Origin: Diphasiastrum complanatum
Lineage: Eukaryota > Streptophyta > Lycopodiopsida > Lycopodiales > Lycopodiaceae
Assembly: GCA_029204225.1 (NCBI GenBank)
Contig: CM055100.1
Coordinates: 48,091,666-48,155,665 of the forward strand
DNA length: 64,000 bases
Reading direction: 5' to 3'
Of the stretch, positions 1 to 10,430 are shown piece by piece. Both the position numbers and the translations under genes were made by a program. Below the pieces are notes generated by a model. That model searched no databases. It saw nothing but the letters and a program-made list of their open reading frames with translations, and had not been told where the DNA came from. Positions within the stretch are counted from its first letter, which is position 1. Each line of letters starts with the position of its first letter.

Positions 1-1
1 C

Positions 2-1480
2 GACTCGTTCGCTGAACTCAAAAACTTGATTTTGAGCTCCGCGAAAGGAAGCCTTCCCTCCACTTCTCAGTTATCTCCTTCTCCACTTCCATCAGTTTCG
101 GGTGAGACTTTACGGTCTCACCCCAGTGTTTTTAAAGATTTAAAGCCTCCTACTTTTAATGGGGAAGAGAAGGATAGAAATGCAGATATTCTACAAACCT
201 TCCTCAGCAAATGGAAGAACATTCATGCTCTTAAACAGACCCCTGACCATTTGCAAGCAATTGAGGCCAGTCTTTCCTTAGGGCCTATGGCCTATAAGTG
301 GTGGTTAAATCTCCAGGAGACTGGGCAGACTCCCCGGTCATGGAAAGCTTTTGAAGAAGCTTTCCTAAGAGAATTTCTACCAGAAAATGAACTGGATAGA
401 GCCTGGGAAGCCTGGGAAAGAACAGTAATGGATAAATCCCTCATCCAATATATCTCGCAGTATCGAGAAGCAATTTTAATGATTAAAAATATGGATGACT
501 ATCAGAAAATCAGGGGATTTGTCCGTGGCCTCAAAGATGAATATAAAGTAGAGGTCCAGAGAAACTCGCCTACTACCCTTGAGCAAGATCTCAGATATGC
601 TCAAATCTATGATGATTCAGTGGGTAGGAAGAGAGCGAGACAACAACCACTTTCTGAACAGCTTCCTCAGAAAGACTTTCAATTTAAAAAGAAATTTTTA
701 AAAAGAAAGAAAGAAGATAAATTTAAAGGTGAAGCTCCTCAGAAACGCCCTTCACTCATACAGCCCTTAAAACCAGATGATTTTGAGAAAGCCAAACAAG
801 AACGTTTGTGCTTTGTGTGTATGGGCAAGGGACACACAGTCAGACAGTGTCCCAAGGGGCCTTTCACTAAAAAAGATAAAAAAGATAAAAAACAAATTCA
901 TCTTGTTCAGACTGTATGTTTCCCCAGTGACTCGGCAGCTTCCGAGATCAAAGTGTATCATGAAGATCATGAACACTGTTGCCAGCTGACCTCTGCAATG
1001 CTAGCGAGACCCTTCAGCTTTGGGCCGCATGACCTAGTACGTATGCATGGGAAAGTTGGTAACCAGTCAGTAAGAGTCATGGTTGATGATGGGGCAACCC
1101 ATAATTTCATCAACCACACCCTGGTTAAAAAGCTTAAACTACTAGAGGTACCTAGTCAGCATAGGTACATAGTTTCATTAGCTAAGGGTGAAGATAAAAA
1201 AATATGGGAAACTATGGTAAGTAGGTTAAATCTTCGTATTCAGGGGTACCAAGATGAAATAAACTTTCAGATAATGCACCTGGATCGAACAGACATTGTT
1301 CTCGGGAGAGATTGGCTCTACAGTTTAGGACCTTCCCTCCACAGAAACTATCAGGAGAACACCCTCAGCTTTCAGTATAAAGGCCGAGAGATCCAGTTGC
1401 ATGGGGAGCATGATGTTCCCAACAGCCCTATGGTCTGCAGTTCAGAGCTCTGTCAGATAATCGGAGATGAAGACCATTAG
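2..1480 (+). CDS. Gag-protease of Ty3/gypsy chromovirus copy A, 5' partial
   Basis: Encodes the capsid/nucleocapsid and aspartic protease part of a chromovirus polyprotein. The frame is open to the left edge, so the N-terminus is outside the window; the first apparent start at 26 is only a TTG. Counting from 26, residues about 40-200 are a Retrotrans_gag-type region (WKAFEEAFLREF). A Lys-rich stretch follows, then one CCHC zinc knuckle (C262, C265, H270, C275; CX2CX4HX4C). The protease active site is VDDGATHNF near residues 353-361, with the usual D-S/T-G replaced by D-D-G, and the C-terminal protease motif is VLGRDWL. The frame ends at TAG 1478-1480, where sister copy D reads CAG. In an intact element this protein would continue into RT. 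Assembly and polyprotein-processing roles are family knowledge. Confidence 0.88.
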   Translation, partial: DSFAELKNLILSSAKGSLPSTSQLSPSPLPSVSGETLRSHPSVFKDLKPPTFNGEEKDRNADILQTFLSKWKNIHALKQTPDHLQAIEASLSLGPMAYKWWLNLQETGQTPRSWKAFEEAFLREFLPENELDRAWEAWERTVMDKSLIQYISQYREAILMIKNMDDYQKIRGFVRGLKDEYKVEVQRNSPTTLEQDLRYAQIYDDSVGRKRARQQPLSEQLPQKDFQFKKKFLKRKKEDKFKGEAPQKRPSLIQPLKPDDFEKAKQERLCFVCMGKGHTVRQCPKGPFTKKDKKDKKQIHLVQTVCFPSDSAASEIKVYHEDHEHCCQLTSAMLARPFSFGPHDLVRMHGKVGNQSVRVMVDDGATHNFINHTLVKKLKLLEVPSQHRYIVSLAKGEDKKIWETMVSRLNLRIQGYQDEINFQIMHLDRTDIVLGRDWLYSLGPSLHRNYQENTLSFQYKGREIQLHGEHDVPNSPMVCSSELCQIIGDEDH

Positions 1481-1724
1481 GTATTCTTATGTGACTTTCA
1501 ATTTATTCCTGAAGTTTCTATTTCCAGTTCTATTCAGCAGAAAATCAGTTAATTAGAAACTTTATTGTCTAAATTTAAAGATGTTTTTCCTGAAGATTTG
1601 CCACATGGTTTACCACCTAGCAGAGAGGTAGATCATGTAATAAACCTAGTACCAAGGTACAGCACCTGTTTCTAAACCTCCGTATCGGGTTAGCCGAACA
1701 GAGGATGAAGAAATAACTAGGTAG
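1481..1724 (+). pseudogene. Broken protease-RT linker of chromovirus copy A
   Basis: This stretch aligns base for base with the open linker of copy D at 6761-7005 but is disabled. After the TAG at 1478 comes TAA at 1550-1552 (copy D has AAA), one extra A within 1653-1655 that shifts the frame, and TAG at 1722-1724 (copy D has CAG). The frameshift puts the downstream pol frame out of register with gag, so copy A cannot make a Gag-Pol polyprotein. Confidence 0.85.
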
Positions 1725-4574
1725 TTAACAGACTATCTTGGGAAAGGCCAAATTCAGACCAGTAGTTCACCATGGGCCTCACCAGTCCTATTGGTGAAAA
1801 AGAAGGAGGGGTCTATGCATCTTTGCGTAGATTACAGAGCCCTCAATGAAGTCACAATTAAGAATAAATACCCTATGCCTCGGGCAGACGAGTTGTTTGA
1901 TCAACTCGACGGGGCTAAGTTTTTCAGTAAAATAGACCTCAGATTGGGATATCATCAAGTCCGTATAAAATCGGAAGATGTCTCGAAAACAGCTTTTAGG
2001 ACTCGTCACGGTCATTATGAGTTTAAGGTGATGCCATTTGGGCTCACAAATGCTCCAGCTACCTTTATGACCTTGATGAACAGTGTCCTCAGACCATACT
2101 TGGGTAAGTTTGTAGTCGTATTTTTAGATGACATCCTCGTCTACAGCAAAACGAGGAAGGAGCATCTAAAACACCTCAGAAAGGTGTTTCGACTGCTCAG
2201 AAAGCATAAGCTTTATGCTAAACAATCCAAGTGTGAATTCTTCGTTGAAGAAGTAGCATATTTGGGTCACATTATCTCTTCAGATGGGATTAAGATGGAC
2301 CCAAATAAGGTTAAAGCCATACTCAGTTGGCTGAGACCTCATAATATTTTGGAACTTCAAATCTTTCTTGGTCTGGCGGGATATTACAGACGATTTGTCA
2401 AGGAATATGCTCAGATAGCAGTCCCTATGACAAATCTTCTTAAGGGGAAGGGAAAGGAGTTCATTTGGGAGTCCGCACAACAGGAGAGCTTTGATGCTCT
2501 CAAAACAGCCTTAGCTACAGCACCAGTCTTAAAAGTCGTCGACCCCAATCAGCCATTTGTGGTCGAAACAGATGCTAGCGACTTTGCAGTAGGCGCTGTG
2601 CTAACTCAGGGTGGACGACCAGTTGCGTTCGAGAGTAAAAAACTCGAGCCAGCTCAGACTAGGTACAGTGCCTATGAAAAGGAACTCTTTTCTATAGTCC
2701 ATGCCCTTAAGACTTGGAGGCATTATTTGTATGGTGCCAACTTTGAGGTCCTGACAGACCATGAGAGTCTCAGATACCTTTGCAATCAACCTGAGCTTAG
2801 AGGTCGGAAAGCTCGTTGGGCAGAATTGATGCAAGAGTTTGACATGTCTATCAGATATAGGCGTGGAAAATTCAATACAGTATCAGATGCCCTTAGCAGA
2901 ATGCCTATGATAAACGAGCTGAGTTTTACTCAGATTCGTAATGAGTTACTCGAGTCCTTGAGAGGGAAATGCCAGCATGATGCATTCTTCTCTATTATCT
3001 GGAACTCAGTCCAGAACAGACAGTTACAGACTCCAGAACCAGTTCCCGGGGCTGGTGCCAGTTCATCCAAGAATACGGCAGCTTCCGTTGAGGATGATGA
3101 TGAGTCCGAGTATACGTCGTCAGATGACGTTGAGGATTCTGAGCCTGTATTACCCAAGCAAACCCCAGTGGTTGAGGGTCAGTTGACTCAAGGATTCAAA
3201 TGGAAACAGTATTCCATTCAGGATGAGTACTTGCTCTATAGAGATAGAGTATGTGTCCCCAATTCAGAGGATTATAGGCAGCAGGTCCTATATGAATGTC
3301 ATGACAATCCTAGCGCGGGACACCCAGGCATACAGAAGACCTATGAGCTTCTTCGTAGGCAATTTTTCTGGCCCAGTATGAAAAAGGACGTCCACCAGTA
3401 TGTAACCAGTTGCCAGAAATGTCAAGTAAATAAAGCAGAGCGTTTAAAGGCAGGAGGGTTGTTGCATCCCTTAGAAATACCAGCTGGTAAATGGGAGAGT
3501 ATCTCCATGGATTTTATAATAGGCTTGCCTAAAACCCAAAAGGGTAATGACGCTATATGGGTCACAGTTGACCGTCTGACCAAAATGGCTCATTTTATTC
3601 CGACCAAAACAACCGTTAGAGCTCCAGAGTTAGCGAGGTTGTTTGTAGACGGGCTATTTAAATTGTACGGTCTACCTTCCGGCATAGTCAGCGACCGGGA
3701 CAGTAAGTTTACTGGAAATTTTTGGAGGGCAGTATTCCATCATCTCCATCATCTCCATACTAGACTTAATATGAGTACCACCGACCATCCACAGACGGAC
3801 GGTCAAACAGAAAGGGTAAATCAAGTGCTGGAGGATATGCTTCGTGCATACGTCAGCAAGAAGCAGACTAATTGGGAGGAGTATCTCTCGATATTAGAGT
3901 TTGCTTACAACAGTACCAAACATTCAGCTACGGGATACAACCCATTTATGCTGATGTACGGTTTTCAGCCACGCTCACCCACAGCTGTAGGGTTTAAACA
4001 AGAAAAAGTTGAAGCAGCCAGAAACTTTTTAGAAGACCTAAACCAGATGATAGAACATGCTAAGCGTAGCATTAGACAATCCCAGGATCGAGCCAGGCAT
4101 TATGCAGATCCACACAGACGGGATGTGCAGTTCTCCACTGGTGAGAAAGTCTACTTGAGAGTCCCAGTTGACTCTAAAACCCTCAAATCAGGAGTGTGTG
4201 CTAAGTTGTCTCCAAGGTATTGTGGTCCCTTTACCATCAGTAGGAGACTAGGCGAGGTCACCTATGAACTAGAACTCCCACACAGCAGTAAGGTTTTTCC
4301 AGTTTTTCATGTAAGTCAGTTACGAAAAGCCTTAACCAGATCAGATAATCTGGTAGGGGACAGTGTTCTAGTTCTCCCATTGGATCCTCATCAACCTCCA
4401 CATGAACCAGAGGAGATTCTTGATAGTAGAGAGACGCAGACTCGTCATACTCTATACCGAGAATATCTGGTTAAGTGGAATGATCAGCCTGTTGAGAATG
4501 CCACTTGGGAAAGAGGCAACGTCCTTCGCAAGATTTTTCCAGACTTTGTCTTAGAGGACCAAGACGGTTCTTAA
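1725..4574 (+). CDS. Pol (RT, RNase H, integrase, chromodomain) of chromovirus copy A
   Basis: Open from just after the TAG at 1722 to the stop at 4572; the apparent start at 1791 is a TTG. Numbering from 1791: RT core with the catalytic FLDD box at residues 111-114, RNase H starting near ETDASD (D261), then the integrase HHCC zinc domain (HPGIQKTYE ... CQKCQ) at about 505-545. The integrase catalytic D, D and E lie in SMDFI, SDRDSKF and GQTERVNQ, roughly residues 575, 635 and 675. A C-terminal chromodomain ([16 protein letters not shown]) occupies about the last 50 residues, which defines the chromovirus clade. A 9-bp tandem duplication near 3742-3760 adds three residues (HLH) between the integrase D and E compared with copy D. 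The reading frame is otherwise intact. Confidence 0.9.
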   Translation, partial: LTDYLGKGQIQTSSSPWASPVLLVKKKEGSMHLCVDYRALNEVTIKNKYPMPRADELFDQLDGAKFFSKIDLRLGYHQVRIKSEDVSKTAFRTRHGHYEFKVMPFGLTNAPATFMTLMNSVLRPYLGKFVVVFLDDILVYSKTRKEHLKHLRKVFRLLRKHKLYAKQSKCEFFVEEVAYLGHIISSDGIKMDPNKVKAILSWLRPHNILELQIFLGLAGYYRRFVKEYAQIAVPMTNLLKGKGKEFIWESAQQESFDALKTALATAPVLKVVDPNQPFVVETDASDFAVGAVLTQGGRPVAFESKKLEPAQTRYSAYEKELFSIVHALKTWRHYLYGANFEVLTDHESLRYLCNQPELRGRKARWAELMQEFDMSIRYRRGKFNTVSDALSRMPMINELSFTQIRNELLESLRGKCQHDAFFSIIWNSVQNRQLQTPEPVPGAGASSSKNTAASVEDDDESEYTSSDDVEDSEPVLPKQTPVVEGQLTQGFKWKQYSIQDEYLLYRDRVCVPNSEDYRQQVLYECHDNPSAGHPGIQKTYELLRRQFFWPSMKKDVHQYVTSCQKCQVNKAERLKAGGLLHPLEIPAGKWESISMDFIIGLPKTQKGNDAIWVTVDRLTKMAHFIPTKTTVRAPELARLFVDGLFKLYGLPSGIVSDRDSKFTGNFWRAVFHHLHHLHTRLNMSTTDHPQTDGQTERVNQVLEDMLRAYVSKKQTNWEEYLSILEFAYNSTKHSATGYNPFMLMYGFQPRSPTAVGFKQEKVEAARNFLEDLNQMIEHAKRSIRQSQDRARHYADPHRRDVQFSTGEKVYLRVPVDSKTLKSGVCAKLSPRYCGPFTISRRLGEVTYELELPHSSKVFPVFHVSQLRKALTRSDNLVGDSVLVLPLDPHQPPHEPEEILDSRETQTRHTLYREYLVKWNDQPVENATWERGNVLRKIFPDFVLEDQDGS

Positions 4575-4585
4575 GGGGGAGGGAG

Positions 4586-4943
4586 TGTTACGAGCTCGTA
4601 ACCAGTGCCGAACCCTAGAGAACACAGATAGGTCAAATACCACAGTCAGGGTCGTGTCCAGCGTACATGACCAACAGGGCAAGACAGTGTGAGTAGTGTG
4701 CCCCAGCACGGTCCATAGCCATGGCGGGCCTAACACAGCCTAGGGACCCTGTCAGCAGGATAGGGCCCCCAGTTGGGTCCCAACGTGCAGTCGGCCACGT
4801 CAGTGCCACGTGGCCGACACTTGGCAGTTGCATGCTATCAGTCCTCACACTGGGCTAGGAGGGGCTTACTCTATATCAGGGAGTAGGCAAGGTTGGGTGG
4901 ATCAGTTAGTGTCTGCCCTACTGTGGTGTTAGGATCTATTACA
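4586..4943 (+). mobile_element. Chromovirus 3' LTR of copy A (358 bp)
   Basis: Begins TGTTACGAGCTCGTAAC and ends CTATTACA (TG...CA), directly after the polypurine tract AAGGGGGAGGGAG at 4573-4585. Two further copies of exactly 358 bp lie at 5470 and 9848 with only about 6-10 substitutions, so activity was fairly recent. Positions 4587-4602 form a perfect 16-bp palindrome. The base after the LTR jumps straight into internal pol sequence equivalent to 4060 onward, which is the signature of a nested insertion. Confidence 0.9.
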
Positions 4944-5458
4944 CTAAGCGTAGCATTAGACAATCCCAGGATCGAGCCAGGCATTATGCAGATCCACACA
5001 GACGGGATGTGCAGTTCTCCACTGGTGAGAAAGTCTACTTGAGAGTCCCAGTTGACTCTAAAACCCTCAAATCAGGAGTGTGTGCTAAGTTGTCTCCAAG
5101 GTATTGTGGTCCCTTTACCATCAGTAGGAGACTAGGCGAGGTCACCTATGAACTAGAACTCCCACACAGCAGTAAGGTTTTTCCAGTCTTTCATGTAAGT
5201 CAGTTACGAAAAGCCTTAACCAGATCAGATAATCTGGTAGGGGACAGTGTTCTAGTTCTCCCATTGGATCCTCAACAACCTCCACATGAACCAGAGGAGA
5301 TTCTTGATAGTAGAGAGACGCAGACTCGTCATACTCTATACCGAAAATATCTGGTTAAGTGGAATGATCAGCCTGTTGAGAATGCCACTTGGGAAAGAGG
5401 CAGCGTCCTTCGCAAGATTTTTCCAGACTTTGTCTTAGAGGACCAAGACGGTTCTTAA
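4944..5458 (+). pseudogene. Integrase C-terminus and chromodomain of chromovirus copy B (fragment)
   Basis: A second copy of the sequence at 4060-4574, offset by 884 bp. It encodes the integrase C-terminal region (ATG at 5009), the GPFTISRR segment and the chromodomain, ending at the same stop. It starts exactly where LTR copy A ends. The simplest reading is that element A inserted into a sister element B, leaving only the last 515 coding bases of B to the right. The left half of B should then lie beyond the window. Confidence 0.85.
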
Positions 5459-5469
5459 GGGGGAGGGAG

Positions 5470-5827
5470 TGTTACGAGCTCGTAACCAGTGCCGAACCCT
5501 AGGGAACATAGATAGGTCAGATACCACAGTCAGGGTCGTGTCCAGTGTACATGACCAACAGGGCAAGACTGTGTGAGTAGTGTGCCCCAGCACGGTCCAT
5601 AGCCATGGCGGGCCTAACACAGCCTAGGGACCCTGTCAGCAGGATAGGGCCCCCAGTTGGGTCCCGACGTGCAGTCGACCACGTCAGTGCCACGTGACCG
5701 ACACTTGGCAGTTGCATGCTACCAGTCCTCACACTGGGCTAGGAGGGGCTTACTCTATATCAGGGAGTAGGCAAGGTTGGGTGGATCAGTTAGTGTTTGC
5801 CCTACTGTGGTGTTAGGATCTATTACA
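5470..5827 (+). mobile_element. Chromovirus 3' LTR of copy B (358 bp)
   Basis: Same termini and length as the LTR at 4586, preceded by the same polypurine tract, with about 10 substitutions relative to it. It is followed not by genomic DNA but by the inverted leader of another family member (5828-6230). Confidence 0.9.
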
Positions 5828-6230
5828 ATAATTTGTCCCTGATTTCCACTCAAAACTCAAGGAAGGAGGCTGCTCTGACAGCGCTGGTCTGCATCAAACT
5901 TCCTGACTTGAAAACGCTCCAAAATCCGGAATTTCCACTCCAAAATCGAAGTTTAAACCCTGATTGGCAGCGCTGGACCTGGCCTAGAAAGCTGATCCAA
6001 ATTTTACTGTAAAAACAAGTAATCCTACGGAGATTTCCACCATAGATAGCTGGTTCTCCAACGCTGACCCTGCTCTATCTATCTTTGCATATTAACCATA
6101 GTTGCTATGCACTCTGATGGATTTCTCCCCTGCTGAAACTGAGCTCCCATAGAAGGAGTTGGCTCTGATACCAGTGTAATAGATCCTAACACCACAGTAG
6201 GGCAAACACTAACTGATCCACCCAACCTTG
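5828..6230 (-). mobile_element. Inverted 5' leader, PBS and LTR tail of a chromovirus copy (C)
   Basis: Read on the minus strand this is the last 56 bp of the chromovirus LTR (6175-6230), one spacer base, a primer binding site (6161-6173) and about 330 bp of untranslated leader (5828-6160). It is the only place in the window where the 5' leader of this family is visible. No gag start is evident, so the leader is cut short where copy B abuts it at 5828. The LTR tail is cut at 6230 and joined to a forward LTR fragment. Confidence 0.8.
6161..6173 (-). promoter_or_regulatory. Primer binding site, initiator-Met tRNA type (chromovirus)
   Basis: Minus strand reads TGGTATCAGAGCC one base after the LTR-terminal ACA. 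This is the standard plant PBS complementary to the 3' end of initiator methionine tRNA, which primes minus-strand cDNA synthesis. Confidence 0.85.
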
Positions 6231-6312
6231 CAGTGCCACGTGGCCGACACTTGGCAGTTGCATGCTACCAGTCCTCACACTGGGCTAGGAGGGGCTTACT
6301 CTATATCAGGGA
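6231..6312 (+). mobile_element. Chromovirus LTR fragment at the 5' end of copy D
   Basis: Matches the central part of the LTR (equivalent to 4801-4882), then switches at about 6313 to internal protease sequence equivalent to position 1033 of copy A. LTR start, LTR end, PBS and gag are all missing, so copy D begins with an illegitimate junction. Confidence 0.8.
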
Positions 6313-6324
6313 CCCCTAGTACGT

Positions 6325-8598
6325 ATGCATGGGAAAGTGGGTAACCAGTCAGTAAGAGTCATGGTTGATGATGGGGCAACCCATAATTTCATCAACCACA
6401 CCCTGGTTAAAAAGCTTAAACTACCAGAAGTACCTAGTCAGCATAGGTACATAGTTTCATTAGCTAAGGGTGAAGATAAAAAAATATGGGAAACTATGGT
6501 AAGTAAGTTAAATCTTGGTATTCAGGGGTACCAAGATCAAATAAACTTTCAGATAATGCACCTGGATCGAACAGACATTGTTCTCGGGAGAGATTGGCTC
6601 TACAGTTTAGGACCTTCCCTCCACAGAAACTTTCAGGAGAACACCCTCAGCTTTCAGTATAAAGGCCGAGAGATCCAGTTGCATGGGGAGCATGATGTTC
6701 CCAACAGCCCTATGGTCTGCAGTTCAGAGCTCTGTCAGCTAATCGGAGACGAAGACCATCAGGTATTCTTATGTGACTTTCAGTTTATTCCTGAAGTTTC
6801 TATTTCCAGTTCTATTCAGCAGAAAATCAGTAAATTAGAAACTTTATTGTCTAAATTTAAAGATGTTTTTCATGAAGATTTGCCACATGGTTTACCACCT
6901 AGCAGAGAGGTAGATCATGTAATAAACCTAGTACCAGGTACAGCACCTGTTGCTAAACCTCCGTATCGGGTCAGCCGAACAGAGGATGAAGAAATAACTA
7001 GGCAGTTAACAGACTATCTTGGGAAAGGCCAAATTCAGACCAGTAGTTCACCATGGGCCTCACCAGTCCTATTGGTGAAAAAGAAGGAGGGGTCTATGCG
7101 TCTTTGCGTAGATTACAGAGCCCTCAATAAAGTCACAATTAAGAATAAATACCCTATGCCTCGGGCAGACGAGTTGTTTGATCAACTCGACGGGGCTAAG
7201 TTTTTCAGCAAAATAGACCTCAGATCGGGATATCATCAAGTCCGTATAAAATCGGAAGATGTCTCGAAAACAGCTTTTAGAACTCGTCACGGTCATTATG
7301 AGTTTAAGGTGATGCCATTTGGGCTCACAAATGCTCCAGCTACCTTTATGACCTTGATGAACAGTGTCCTCAGACCATACTTGGGTAAGTTTGTAGTCGT
7401 ATTTTTAGATGACATCCTCGTCTACAGCAAAACGAGGAAGGAGCATCTAAAACACCTCAGAAAGGTGTTTCGACTGCTCAGAAAGCATAAGCTTTATGCT
7501 AAACAATCCAAGTGTGAATTCTTCGTTGAAGAAGTAGCATATTTGGGTCACATTATCTCTTCAGATGGGATTAAGATGGACCCAAATAAGGTTAAAGCCA
7601 TACTCAGTTGGCTGAGACCTCAGAATATTTTGGAACTTCAAATCTTTCTTGGTCTGGCGGGATATTACAGACGAATTGTCAAGGAATATGCTCAGATAGC
7701 AGTCCCTATGACAAATCTCCTTAAGGGGAAGGGAAAGGAGTTCATTTGGAAGTCCGCACAACAGGAGAGCTTTGATGCTCTCAAAACAGCCTTAGCTACA
7801 GCAACAGTTTTAAAGGTCGTCGACCCCAATCAACCATTTGTGGTCGAAACAGATGCTAGCGACTTTGCAGTAGGCGCTGTGCTAACTCAGGGTGGACGAC
7901 CAGTTGCGTTCGAGAGTAAAAAACTCGAGCCAGCACAGACTAGGTATAGTGCCTATGAAAAGGAACTCTTTTCTATAGTCCATGCCCTTAAGACTTGGAG
8001 GCATTATTTGTATGGTGCCAACTTTGAGGTCCTGACAGACCATGAGAGTCTCAGATACCTTTGCAATCAACCTGAGCTTAGAGGTCGGAAAGCTCGTTGG
8101 GCAGAGTTGATGCAAGAGTTTGACATGTCTATCAGATATAGGCGTGGAAAATTCAATACATTAGCAGATGCCCTTAGCAGAATGCCTATGATAAACGAGC
8201 TGAGTTTTACTCAGATTCGTAATGAGTTACTCGAGTCCTTGAGAGGGAAATGCCAGCATGATGCATTCTTCTCTATTATCTGGAACTCAGTCCAGAACAG
8301 ACAGTTACAGACTCCAGAACCAGTTCCCGGGGCTGGTGCCAGTTCATCCAAGAATACGGCAGCTTCCGTTGAGGATGATGATGAGTCCGAGTATACGTCA
8401 TCAGATGACGTTGAGGATTCTGAGCCTGTATTACCCAAGCAAACCCCAGTGGTTGAGGGTCAGTTGACTCAAGGATTCAAATGGAAACAATATTCCATTC
8501 AGGATGAGTACTTGCTCTATAGAGATAGAGTATGTGTCCCCAATTCAGAGAGCAGGTCCTATATGAATGTCATGACAATCCTAGCGCGGGACACCTAG
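6325..8598 (+). pseudogene. Protease-RT-RNase H of chromovirus copy D, gag-less and frameshifted
   Basis: The 757-residue frame covers protease (VDDGATHNF at about residues 12-20, VLGRDWL near 90), the complete linker that is broken in copy A, RT with FLDDILVYS, RNase H (ETDASD) and the acidic linker before integrase. Gag and the zinc knuckle are absent because the copy starts inside protease. A 10-bp deletion at 8550/8551 relative to copy A (3271-3280) shifts the frame; the last 16 codons to 8598 are out-of-frame integrase sequence. Copy D keeps an intact protease-RT, while copy A keeps an unbroken RT-integrase frame. Confidence 0.87.
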
Positions 8599-9836
8599 GC
8601 ATACAGAAGACCTATGAGCTTCTTCGTAGGCAATTTTTCTGGCCCAGTATGAAAAAGGACGTCCACCAGTATGTAACTAGTTGCCAGAAATGTCAAGTAA
8701 ATAAAGCAGAGCGTTTAAAGGCAGGAGGGTTGTTGCATCCCTTAGAAATACCAGCTGGTAAATGGGAGAGTATCTCCATGGATTTTATAGTAGGCCTGCC
8801 TAAAACCCAAAAGGGTAATGACGCTATATGGGTCACAGTTGACCGTCTGACCAAAATGGCTCATTTTATTCCGACCAAAACAACCATTAGAGCTCCAGAG
8901 TTAGCGAGGTTGTTTGTAGACGGGCTATTTAAATTGTACGGTCTACCTTCCGGCATAGTCAGCGACCGGGACAGTAAGTTTACTGGAAATTTTTGGAAGG
9001 CAGTATTCCATCATCTCCATACTAAACTTAATATGAGTACCACCGACCATCCACAGACGGACGGTCAAACAGAAAGGGTAAATCAAGTGCTGGAGGATAT
9101 GCTTCGTGCATACGTCAGCAAGAGGCAGACTAATTGGGAGGAGTATCTCTCGATATTAGAGTTTGCTTACAACAGTACCAAACATTCAGCTACGGGATAC
9201 AGCCCATTTATGCTGATGTACGGTTTTCAGCCACGCTCACCCACAGCTGTAGGGTTTAAACAAGAAAAAGTTGAAGCAGCCAGAAACTTTTTAGAAGACC
9301 TAAACCAGATGATAGAACATGCTAAGCGTAGCATTAGACAATCCCAGGATCGAGCCAGGCATTATGCAGATCCACACAGACGGGATGTGCAGTTCTCCAC
9401 TGGTGAGAAAGTCTACTTGAGAGTCCCAGTTGACTCTAAAACCCTCAAATCAGGAGTGTGTGCTAAGTTGTCTCCAAGGTATTGTGGTCCCTTTACCATC
9501 AGTAGGAGACTAGGCGAGGTCACCTATGAACTAGAACTCCCACACAGCAGTAAGGTTTTTCCAGTTTTTCATGTAAGTCAGTTACGAAAAGCCTTAACCA
9601 GATCAGATAATCTGGTAGGGGACAGTGTTCTAGTTCTCCCATTGGATCCTCAACAACCTCCACATGAACCAGAGGAGATTCTTGATAGTAGAGAGACGCA
9701 GACTCGTCATACTCTATACCGAGAATATCTGGTTAAGTGGAATGATCAGCCTGTTGAGAATGCCACTTGGGAAAGAGGCAGCGTCCTTCGCAAGATTTTT
9801 CCAGACTTTGTCTTAGAGGACCAAGACGGTTCTTAA
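8532..9836 (+). pseudogene. Integrase-chromodomain of chromovirus copy D
   Basis: Continues pol after the 10-bp deletion in another frame; genuine integrase coding begins near 8553 (the ATG at 8532 is in the frameshifted overlap). It shows the HHCC zinc domain, the D, D, E catalytic residues ([22 protein letters not shown]) without the 9-bp insertion of copy A, the GPFTISRR region and the C-terminal chromodomain. Without the frameshift it would be one polyprotein with 6325-8550. Confidence 0.87.
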
Positions 9837-9847
9837 GGGGGAGGGAG

Positions 9848-10205
9848 TGTTACGAGCTCGTAACCAGTGCCGAACCCTAGAGAACACAGATAGGTCAGAT
9901 ACCACAGTCAGGGTCGTGTCCAGCGTACATGACCAACAGGGCAAGACAGTGTGAGTAGTGTGCCCCAGCACGGTCCATAGCTATGGCGGGCCTAACACAG
10001 CCTAAGGACCCTGTCAGCAGGATAGGGCCCCCAGTTGGGTCCCGACGTGCAGTCGGCCACGTCAGTGCCACGTGGCCGACACTTGGCAGTTGCATGCTAC
10101 CAGTCCTCACACTGGGCTAGGAGGGGCTTACTCTATATCAGGGAGTAGGCAAGGTTGGGTGGATCAGTTAGTGTTTGCCCTACTGTGGTGTTAGGATCTA
10201 TTACA
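9848..10205 (+). mobile_element. Chromovirus 3' LTR of copy D (358 bp)
   Basis: Same TGTTACGAGC start, ATTACA end, length and upstream polypurine tract as the other two LTRs, with about six substitutions against the LTR at 4586. It marks the right edge of the nested chromovirus cluster; sequence beyond 10205 is unrelated. Confidence 0.9.
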
Positions 10206-10430
10206 GGTCACCTTCATCCATTCCCCTCATTCACAGTTTCTATATCTCTCCCACCACTCTCTCTGATCATTCGTTCCTTTCCTTCGCTATTGGCCACCTT
10301 CCATTACTACCACCTCCACCACAATCCACACTACCCCGTGCACTCAAATACACTTTTCACCCCCTCGACATACCGCTCTACCAGGAATCCCTTGCCTCCT
10401 TACTTCACTCTTTCCCGCACAACACTCAGG
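10206..10430. other. Pyrimidine-rich sequence flanking the chromovirus cluster
   Basis: C/T-rich DNA between the LTR end and the 120-bp repeat. The frame that reads through it from 10175 starts inside the LTR and is not considered a gene. Nothing else is recognised here. Confidence 0.5.

Noticed and set aside
3739-3770. 9-bp insertion in copy A integrase as a lineage-specific functional insertion
   Set aside because: It is a simple tandem duplication of CATCATCTC/CATCTCCAT absent from copy D, most easily explained by slippage.
5797-6012. 71-codon plus-strand frame after the second chromovirus LTR
   Set aside because: It spans the LTR end and the inverted leader; chance frame across a junction.
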